The notes below the pieces were generated by a model. The model had not been told where the DNA came from and did not search any database. It saw only the letters and a list, made by a program, of their open reading frames with translations. 6,285 bases of DNA from Brevundimonas sp. (GTDB lineage: Bacteria > Pseudomonadota > Alphaproteobacteria > Caulobacterales > Caulobacteraceae). Location of the stretch: the NCBI GenBank assembly GCA_015234495.1, contig JADGMZ010000069.1, positions 1-6,285 of the forward strand. Direction: 5' to 3'. A program made the translations under genes and the position numbers. The first letter of the stretch is position 1. Each line of letters begins with the position of its first letter. Positions 1 to 4,233 of this stretch are shown here, one piece after another.

Positions 1-789
1 TCCCCCAGACCGGCCGCGGAGGAGGCCTGGCCAGACCTGTGGATCGCCACCGGGCGCGCCACCCTGCCCCTGTCGGCGCGGGCCAAGGCCCGGTCGGGCG
101 GGCGAACCTTCGTGGTGCAGACGCAGGACCCGCGCTGGAAGACCGGCGCCTACGACCTGGTGGTGGCGCCGGTGCATGACGGGCTGGACGGCGCCCATGT
201 CCTGTCCATCACCGGCTCGCCCCACCGGGTGACGCCCGCGCGCCTGGCCGGGGGCGCGGCGGCGTTCGAAGCCGCCCTGTCCCCCCTGCCCCGCCCCCGC
301 GTGGCCGTCCTGATCGGCGGCCGGTCGATGGCCTTCGACCTGACCGAGACCGACGCCGCCGATCTCGCCGAACAGATCGCGGGCGCCGTGTCCGTGGCCG
401 GCGGCTCGCTGATGCTGACCTTCTCCCGCCGCACGCCCGGGCCCGCGAAACGGGTGATGACGGCGCGGCTGGCGAACCTGCCGGGCCTGATCTGGGACGG
501 GGCCGGCCCGAACCCCTATTTCGCCTTCCTGCATTTCGCCGACCATGTGCTGGTCACCGAGGACAGCGCCAACATGGCCGCCGAGGCCGCCTCGACCGGC
601 AAGCCGGTGCACATCCTGCCGATGGTCCCGTTGAAGCCCGCCGGCAAGTTCGCCCGCCTGCACGCGGACCTGCGCCGGCGCGGCGCGGCCCGGCCGTTCG
701 ACGGCGCGCTGGGAGCGTGGACCTATGAGCCGCTGAACGAGACCGAACGGGCGGCGCGGGCGGTGCTGGAGCGAATGGGGCGGGCCTAG
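1..789 (+). CDS. Mitochondrial fission ELM1 family protein (5' end outside window)
   Basis: The frame is open from the first base to TAG at 787-789, giving 262 visible residues. There is no convincing start inside the window and the family usually runs above 300 residues, so roughly 50-80 N-terminal residues are probably missing. Family-like stretches are VVQTQDPR (visible residues 38-45), the VLIGG strand end (about 103-107), a SRRTP segment near 142-146, and the conserved TEDSANMAAEAASTGKPVH block from about residue 186. That block resembles the nucleotide-sugar-binding region of GT-B glycosyltransferases, and the family is thought to share that fold. The name comes from a plant mitochondrial fission protein; the bacterial role is not established, and a cytoplasmic or membrane-associated envelope function is only a guess. 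The gene ends 13 bp before a degenerate repeat half and no clear intrinsic terminator follows. An internal GTG at 112 is not a likely start, because the homologous sequence continues upstream of it. Confidence 0.85.
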   Translation, partial: SPRPAAEEAWPDLWIATGRATLPLSARAKARSGGRTFVVQTQDPRWKTGAYDLVVAPVHDGLDGAHVLSITGSPHRVTPARLAGGAAAFEAALSPLPRPRVAVLIGGRSMAFDLTETDAADLAEQIAGAVSVAGGSLMLTFSRRTPGPAKRVMTARLANLPGLIWDGAGPNPYFAFLHFADHVLVTEDSANMAAEAASTGKPVHILPMVPLKPAGKFARLHADLRRRGAARPFDGALGAWTYEPLNETERAARAVLERMGRA

Positions 790-802
790 GCGGAGGGCCT
801 TA

Positions 803-885
803 CCCGGGATGGGGGGAAAACGAGTCAGCGTTCTCCCTCCCCGCCCCGGGGAGGGGGGCCGCGCAGCGGCCGGGTGGGGGCGGCC
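803..885 (+). repeat. Repeat R1: forward two-hairpin unit plus remnant of an inverted half
   Basis: The full unit is 833-885. It has a first hairpin with stem CCTCCCCG (836-843) and CGGGGAGG (847-854) around a 3-nt loop, then a second, GGCCGC-GCA-GCGGCC (857-871), and ends in a G-rich run. It matches R3 at 51 of 53 positions. The preceding 803-832 aligns with the R2 end and the R2-R3 spacer (1311-1342): CCCGGGA, a G-run and CGAG(T/C)CAG are shared, with a 2-bp length difference. R1 therefore looks like the surviving part of an inverted pair whose left half was lost next to the ELM1 gene. The unit overlaps the 3' end of the DUF559 gene. Confidence 0.85.
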
Positions 886-1220
886 GCCTCGAGTTGCACA
901 AGAATGCCCTCGACCACGCCATCCAGATTGTCGCGGATCGATGTCGCGGCGTAGCGCAGCGTCGTGAACCCCTGCTGCGCGAAGGCGGCGTCGCGTCGGC
1001 GGTCCTGCTCAACGCGCACGTCATGGCCTGACCCGTCGACCTCGACGATCAGCCGCCGATCGAGGCAGACGAAGTCGGGATAGAAGCCAAACATCGGGTG
1101 CTGGCGACGGAAATGATAGCCGCGCGCCCGAAGGCGTCGCAGCGCCACCCAGAGGCGGGCCTCGGGAGGGCTCATCCTCTTGCGCATGGCGCGCGCCCTG
1201 GCGACCACCGGCATCCGCAT
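825..1220 (-). CDS. DUF559 domain protein, Vsr-like PD-(D/E)XK endonuclease
   Basis: A 131-residue protein. Features typical of DUF559 are the N-terminal RARAMRKRMSPPEARLW helix (about residues 8-24), the GYHFRRQHP strand (34-42), the putative metal-binding core PDFVCLDRRLIVEVDG with D49, E60 and D62, H66 shortly after, and the C-terminal RRDAAFAQQGFTTLRY and NLDGVVEGIL elements. The family is related to the very-short-patch repair nuclease Vsr. It is probably a cytoplasmic DNA endonuclease or nickase, but substrates are not established. The frame is open up to 1583, but that extension translates repeat DNA, so I place the start where family similarity begins. ATG at 1220 or 1214 are both possible; GAGAAG (1226-1221) sits 6 nt before the second, AGGTG 11 nt before the first. 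Residues 112-131 and the stop codon come from repeat R1, so the original C-terminus may have been replaced. The gene has repeats on both sides and no operon partner. Confidence 0.8.
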   Translation of the reverse strand: MRMPVVARARAMRKRMSPPEARLWVALRRLRARGYHFRRQHPMFGFYPDFVCLDRRLIVEVDGSGHDVRVEQDRRRDAAFAQQGFTTLRYAATSIRDNLDGVVEGILVQLEAAAPTRPLRGPPPRGGEGER

Positions 1221-1269
1221 CTTCTCACGTGCACCTGCAGGTTGCGCCGTGGGGCGGCAGAATTCAACC

Positions 1270-1327
1270 GGCCGCCCCCACCCGGTCGTCGCTGCGCGCC
1301 GACCACCCTCCCCGGGACGGGGAGGGA
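1270..1327 (-). repeat. Repeat R2: two-hairpin unit, reverse orientation
   Basis: Same architecture as R1/R3 but inverted. On the plus strand the second hairpin comes first (1284-1304), with GGTCG/CGACC outer stems, a C-G/G-C/C-G inner stem, one mismatch and a 3-nt loop. It is followed by CCTCCCCG (1307-1314) and CGGGGAGG (1318-1325). It is identical to R4 at 57 of 58 positions (A at 1305 versus G). It lies 15 bp from R3 in inverted orientation, so R2-R3 could fold as one long cruciform or RNA hairpin. Confidence 0.88.
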
Positions 1328-1342
1328 TAACGAGCCAGTCCT

Positions 1343-1395
1343 CTCCCTCCCCGTCCCGGGGAGGGGGGCCGCGCAGCGGCCGGGCGGGGGCGGCC
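1343..1395 (+). repeat. Repeat R3: two-hairpin unit, forward orientation
   Basis: Near-identical to R1 (51/53). Its hairpins are 1346-1364 and 1367-1381. It differs from R1 by C to T in the first loop and T to C in the G-rich tail, so neither stem is disturbed. It sits between the inverted units R2 and R4. The 42 bp between R3 and R4 (1396-1437) holds no gene or recognised signal. Confidence 0.88.
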
Positions 1396-1437
1396 AGGTC
1401 CGGATGCTGCATGATCGCAGGACGCGAAATTAGATCG

Positions 1438-1496
1438 GGCCGCCCCCACCCGGTCGTCGCTGCGCGCCGACCGCCCTCCCCGGGACGGGGAGGGAG
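1438..1496 (-). repeat. Repeat R4: two-hairpin unit, reverse orientation
   Basis: A near-perfect copy of R2 at a distance of exactly 168 bp, with hairpins at 1452-1472 and 1475-1493. The bases just before the two copies are also loosely alike (GAATT/GAAATT), which suggests that the duplicated unit is slightly longer than the hairpin core. It ends 4 bp before the stop codon of the glycine-zipper gene and could serve as that gene's 3' mRNA hairpin or terminator. Confidence 0.87.
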
Positions 1497-1500
1497 AGGT

Positions 1501-1710
1501 CTAGTTGTCGCCGTCGCCGTCGCCGTCGGCGTCGCCGTCGGACTTGTCCTTGCGTTTCCGGCTTTCGTCCATGGCGAGGCCAAGGGCGATCCCGATGGCG
1601 ATGCCGGCGCCCATGCCGACCGCCAGGTTGTCCATGGCTACGCCGAGGGCGGCGCCGATGGCCACGCCGAGGGCGATGCCGATGCCCAGATGGCTGTTGC
1701 CGCTTTCCAT
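1501..1710 (-). CDS. Small glycine-zipper membrane protein with Asp-Gly tail
   Basis: A 69-residue hypothetical protein. Residues 8-26 and 29-47 are hydrophobic and each carries a perfect GxxxGxxxGxxxG zipper: G11, G15, G19, G23 and G32, G36, G40, G44. Each ends in AMD, which points to an internal duplication. A two-helix hairpin in the membrane, able to pack against itself or oligomerise, is the simplest reading. A basic stretch RKRKDK (51-56) is followed by the acidic tail DGDADGDGDGDN (58-69), which contains DxDxDG, a spacing used by calcium loops; calcium binding is speculation. The start is well supported by GGGAG 6 nt upstream. The gene is divergent from the PPC protein gene. Other glycine-zipper proteins include pore formers, outer-membrane lipoproteins and small toxins; there is no Cys lipobox here and no antitoxin partner, so no function is assigned. 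Confidence 0.75.
   Translation of the reverse strand: MESGNSHLGIGIALGVAIGAALGVAMDNLAVGMGAGIAIGIALGLAMDESRKRKDKSDGDADGDGDGDN
1508..1537. repeat. Hexanucleotide tandem repeat coding for the Asp-Gly tail
   Basis: Five consecutive units of TCGCCG on the plus strand, the fourth being TCGGCG. They encode most of the Asp-Gly tail of the small zipper protein on the minus strand. A 6-bp unit changes length in frame, so slippage would lengthen or shorten the acidic tail without breaking the gene. Confidence 0.85.
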
Positions 1711-1716
1711 ATCTGA

Positions 1717-1721
1717 CTCCC
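1717..1721 (-). promoter_or_regulatory. Ribosome binding site of the glycine-zipper gene
   Basis: GGGAG on the minus strand with 6 nt to the ATG at 1710. It is one of the few clear Shine-Dalgarno sequences in the window and decides the start of this short gene. Confidence 0.6.
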
Positions 1722-1723
1722 GG

Positions 1724-1753
1724 TTGTCGGATCGATCCGCCTCAGACTAGCAT
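1724..1753 (+). promoter_or_regulatory. Candidate sigma-70-type promoter of the PPC protein gene
   Basis: TTGTCG (1724-1729) and TAGCAT (1748-1753) are separated by 18 bp, each matching the consensus at four of six positions. Transcription would begin about 6-7 nt after the second box, essentially at the ATG at 1760. No Shine-Dalgarno sequence precedes that ATG, so a leaderless mRNA is plausible. The assignment is weak because both boxes are imperfect. Confidence 0.3.
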
Positions 1754-1759
1754 CCGACC

Positions 1760-2596
1760 ATGATGATCGCAGCCCTGACCGTCGCCGCCCTCCTGGGGGG
1801 CCAACACCCGCCCGCCGCCCATGCCGGGCCTCTCACCTTGGGCCAGTCGGTGCGCGGCGAGCTGACGACCGGAGATTCGACGGGAGAGACCGGCGCCCAT
1901 TTCGACTGCTACAGCTTCAGGGGGACGAAGAGGCAGGCGTTGACGGTTCACCTTCAATCCCCGGCCTTCACCCCCATGCTGGTCCTGCGTCGTGGAGCGA
2001 CCTGCGACGGCAACCTCCTGTACGTGACCCAGGAGGCCGGCGCCGAGGTCCGGGTGAACACCAACCTGAACTATGACGAGGTCTATTCCCTGACGGTGCG
2101 AAGCGTGAACGCCGGCGAGACCGGCGCCTACACCCTCACCCTCGGGGATCCCCCGGCCGCCGCCCGGCAGGGGCCCGCCCGGCCCCAGACCGCCTACCAG
2201 CCGGAGCGCATCCGCGAAGGCTGCGGCTATGTCCCGGGGCGCGACCGCCTGTTCCCGATCGAGATCGGCCTGTTTTACGACGGCGACCCGCCGTTCGCGG
2301 ACCACTATGGCCGGGCCGTCCGCGTGAACGGCCAGTGGACCCATCCGGATCAGAGCCCCTATCCCGATGGCCGGACGCGGCCCTGGTATATCGACAGCGA
2401 GCCGATCACGGTGCGCGGACGCGACTATGTGAAGTACGGCCTGCCGCGGATCCTCGGGCTGAACGAGGCGGAATGGTTCGCGGAACTGGACGGCCTGGCC
2501 GTAGTGGCGGAGGCCGGCGCGGCCGATCCGGAGGTCGTCTATGTGCTCGTCGATCCGGCCGACTGCGGCTTCCAGCCCTATCAACGGACGTCGTGA
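1760..2596 (+). CDS. Secreted protein with N-terminal PPC-like domain, C-terminal domain unknown
   Basis: 278 residues. An N-terminal signal sequence with a short hydrophobic core (about 3-14) and likely cleavage after AHA (20-22) sends it to the periplasm or beyond. Residues 23-128 resemble the bacterial pre-peptidase C-terminal (PPC) beta-sandwich: LTLGQSVRGEL, a DCYSFRGTKRQALTVHL strand pair, TPMLVLRR, and a closing GAYTLTL strand. A Pro/Ala/Arg-rich linker (131-150) leads to a second domain (155-272) rich in aromatic residues, with DGDPPFADHYGRAVRVNG and RPWYIDSEPI; I do not recognise it. Four cysteines (50, 82, 155, 269) could form one disulfide per domain. PPC domains usually accompany secreted proteases, but no protease motif is visible, so a binding or structural role is more likely. 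The start is uncertain: ATG codons at 1760 and 1763 are adjacent and there is no clear ribosome site. Confidence 0.75.
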   Translation: MMIAALTVAALLGGQHPPAAHAGPLTLGQSVRGELTTGDSTGETGAHFDCYSFRGTKRQALTVHLQSPAFTPMLVLRRGATCDGNLLYVTQEAGAEVRVNTNLNYDEVYSLTVRSVNAGETGAYTLTLGDPPAAARQGPARPQTAYQPERIREGCGYVPGRDRLFPIEIGLFYDGDPPFADHYGRAVRVNGQWTHPDQSPYPDGRTRPWYIDSEPITVRGRDYVKYGLPRILGLNEAEWFAELDGLAVVAEAGAADPEVVYVLVDPADCGFQPYQRTS

Positions 2597-2607
2597 CACC
2601 CTCCCCT

Positions 2608-2630
2608 TTGACGGAATCAGCGCCTAGATA
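2608..2630 (+). promoter_or_regulatory. Candidate promoter of trxB
   Basis: TTGACG (2608-2613) is a good -35 element for the Caulobacter housekeeping sigma factor. CCTAGATA (2623-2630) matches six of eight positions of the GCTANAWC -10 type described there, though the spacing is a little short. The start of transcription would fall at or near the ATG at 2636, again suggesting a leaderless or almost leaderless message. Confidence 0.4.
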
Positions 2631-2634
2631 GGCG
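2621..2634. promoter_or_regulatory. Perfect palindrome overlapping the trxB -10 region
   Basis: CGCCTA-GA-TAGGCG is a perfect inverted repeat with a 2-nt centre. It covers the proposed -10 box and ends 1 bp before the trxB ATG. A repressor or redox regulator bound here would block transcription. It has no T-run, so it is not a terminator for the upstream gene. Functional use as an operator is inferred from position only. Confidence 0.35.
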
Positions 2635-2635
2635 C

Positions 2636-3646
2636 ATGAGCACTCCCCGCACCGTCCGCGTCGCCATCATCGGGTCCGGCCCCGCCGGCTGGACCGCCGC
2701 CATCTACGCCGCCCGCGCCATGCTGAACCCGGTGGTCATCGCCGGCCTGCAGCCCGGCGGCCAGCTGACCATCACCACCGACGTGGAGAACTATCCCGGC
2801 TTCGCCGACGTCATCCAGGGCCCCTGGCTGATGGAGCAGATGCAGAAGCAGGCCGAGCACGTCGGTACCGAGGTGATCCACGACATCGTGGTCAAGGCCG
2901 ACCTGTCGCAGCGGCCGTTCCGGCTGACGCTGGATTCGGGGACCGAGATGCTGGCCGAGACGGTGATCATCTCGACCGGGGCCCAGGCCAAATGGCTGGG
3001 GCTGGAGAGCGAGGCGAAATACCAGGGCTTCGGCGTCTCGGCCTGCGCCACCTGCGACGGCTTCTTCTATCGCGGCAAGGACGTCATCGTGGTCGGCGGC
3101 GGCAACACCGCGGTCGAGGAGGCGCTGTTCCTGACCAATTTCGCCTCGAAGGTCACCGTCGTGCACCGCCGCGACGAGTTCCGCGCCGAACGCATCCTGC
3201 AGGACCGCCTGTTCGCCAATCCCAAGGTCGAGGTCATCTGGGACTCGGCCATCGACGAAATCCTCGGCGAGACCAGCGACCTGGGCGCGGTCAACGTCAC
3301 CGGGGCGCGGCTCAAGAACGTCCGGACCGGCGAGACCCGCGACGTCGCCGCCGACGGGGTCTTCATCGCCATCGGCCACGCGCCGTCGTCGGAACTGTTC
3401 GCCGGCCAGCTGGAGACCAAGCAGGGCGGCTATCTGGTGGTCAAGCCGGGCACGGCCGCCACCGCCATCGAGGGCGTCTGGGCCGCCGGCGACGTCACCG
3501 ACGACATCTACCGCCAGGCCGTCACGGCCGCGGGCATGGGCTGTATGGCGGCGCTGGAGGCGGTGCGCTTCCTCGCCGAGCAGGACCACAAGGCCGAGGG
3601 CCACCCGATCGCGCACAAGGAAGCGGAGAAGATCGGGGTCTGGTAG
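2636..3646 (+). CDS. trxB: Thioredoxin-disulfide reductase TrxB
   Basis: 336 residues, close to the usual 310-340. This cytoplasmic flavoenzyme moves electrons from NADPH through FAD and its active-site disulfide to thioredoxin. The order of motifs is complete: FAD-binding GSGPAG (13-18), GGQL and ENYPG (41-55), the redox centre CATC (137-140) within SACATCDGFFY, the NADPH Rossmann motif GGGNTA (154-159), HRRDEFRA (177-184) which contacts the NADPH 2'-phosphate, and the C-terminal FAD motif AAGDV (283-287). All expected catalytic residues are present. The C-terminal tail of about 20 residues (EQDHKAEGHPIAHKEAEKIG) is hydrophilic and slightly longer than in the E. coli enzyme. The ATG at 2636 is chosen because the FAD motif starts at the usual distance; it has almost no Shine-Dalgarno sequence. 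The gene stands alone, with a convergent response regulator downstream. Confidence 0.97.
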   Translation: MSTPRTVRVAIIGSGPAGWTAAIYAARAMLNPVVIAGLQPGGQLTITTDVENYPGFADVIQGPWLMEQMQKQAEHVGTEVIHDIVVKADLSQRPFRLTLDSGTEMLAETVIISTGAQAKWLGLESEAKYQGFGVSACATCDGFFYRGKDVIVVGGGNTAVEEALFLTNFASKVTVVHRRDEFRAERILQDRLFANPKVEVIWDSAIDEILGETSDLGAVNVTGARLKNVRTGETRDVAADGVFIAIGHAPSSELFAGQLETKQGGYLVVKPGTAATAIEGVWAAGDVTDDIYRQAVTAAGMGCMAALEAVRFLAEQDHKAEGHPIAHKEAEKIGVW

Positions 3647-3650
3647 GGGG

Positions 3651-3754
3651 CAGGCAGCAGGCAGCCGCGGCACGCCGCATCGCCGACGCCGGTACGCCGA
3701 TGCCGACGACCGCCCTCCTCCGCGAAATCCCTGCTGCCTGCTGCCTGCTGCCTG
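3651..3754. repeat. Inverted array of 7-bp repeats between convergent genes
   Basis: The left arm holds two perfect copies of CAGGCAG (3651-3664). The right arm holds three perfect copies of its complement CTGCCTG (3734-3754). Fifteen bases of the left arm (3651-3665) pair perfectly with 3733-3747, or in a shifted register with 3740-3754. The arms start 4 nt beyond the trxB stop and 3 nt beyond the stop of the response regulator, so each transcript would end in the same long hairpin. There is no T-run, so classical intrinsic termination is not supported. The 68 bp between the arms contains no gene or recognised signal. Confidence 0.75.
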
Positions 3755-3757
3755 TCC

Positions 3758-4165
3758 TTACCCAAACAGCTGCAGCTCCGGCGGCGCATACTGCACCGGT
3801 TCGCCGTGGCGGCGGCGCAGGGCGTAGTCGACGGCGGTCTGGACGGCGCGTTCCTCGGTCGGCTTGGACAGCACGCCGATGGTGCCGGCCACCCCTTCGC
3901 GGACCATGCCGGGGTTGGCGGTCATGAACAGCACCGAGACGCCCATCTCCTGGCCCAGCTCGCGGCCGAGGGCGACGCCCGTCGGCCCGTCCGACAGGTG
4001 AATGTCGACCAGGGCGAGATCGATGTCGGTCTCGCGCACCAGCCGGCGCGCCGAGGCGGCGTCCGCGACGACGCCCGCCACTTCGTGGCCCAGGTCCTCG
4101 AGGACCAGGCGCAGCTCCATGGCCACCAGGGCCTCGTCTTCGATGATCAGTATGCGGGCGGTCAT
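3758..4165 (-). CDS. Single-domain response regulator (receiver only)
   Basis: 135 residues forming one receiver domain. The phosphorylation machinery is intact: acidic pair E9/D10 in IIEDE, phosphoacceptor D54 in LVDIHLSDG, switch residue T82 in LFMTANP, and K101 in LSKP. No DNA-binding or enzymatic output domain follows; the tail ends in PPELQLFG. The receiver resembles that of PhyR-type and related alphaproteobacterial regulators (ILIIEDEALVAMEL). It lacks the FATGUY signature of SdrG/MrrA-type stress regulators, having FMTANP instead. It probably acts by protein contact or as a phosphate sink or shuttle for the kinase encoded 68 bp upstream on the same strand. The frame is open to 4237, but homology begins at the ATG at 4165; no strong ribosome site is visible there. 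Confidence 0.9.
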   Translation of the reverse strand: MTARILIIEDEALVAMELRLVLEDLGHEVAGVVADAASARRLVRETDIDLALVDIHLSDGPTGVALGRELGQEMGVSVLFMTANPGMVREGVAGTIGVLSKPTEERAVQTAVDYALRRRHGEPVQYAPPELQLFG

Positions 4166-4216
4166 TACGGATGTTCGGGTCGTCTGAAGTCTGGGTAGCT
4201 CGGAGAAGCGGTTGGC

Positions 4217-4233
4217 GGGGAGCCCGGTTCCCC
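4217..4233 (-). other. Small inverted repeat directly after the kinase stop codon
   Basis: GGGGA and TCCCC flank 7 nt immediately downstream of the kinase TGA (minus strand). With only 5 bp of stem and no T-run it is a weak attenuator at best. It lies in the 68-bp gap between the kinase and the response regulator, which otherwise shows no clear signal. Confidence 0.25.

Noticed and set aside
803..1496. CRISPR array or insertion sequence
   Set aside because: The repeats alternate in orientation with irregular spacing and no cas genes. There is no transposase, no terminal inverted repeats around the gene and no visible target duplication.
825..1710. Toxin-antitoxin pair formed by the DUF559 protein and the glycine-zipper protein
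   Set aside because: The two genes are separated by 280 bp of repeats, are not co-transcribed in an evident way, and neither looks like a known antitoxin.
2624..3673. Long minus-strand open frame opposite trxB
   Set aside because: It mirrors trxB codons and has low-complexity His/Gly/Asp composition with no motif, so it is a shadow frame.
4205..4233. EcfG (sigma-stress) type promoter before the response regulator: GGAAC at 4231-4227 on the minus strand
   Set aside because: The -35 half fits, but at the expected 16-17 bp spacing there is GCT/CTT instead of GTT. One half-site in GC-rich DNA is not enough.
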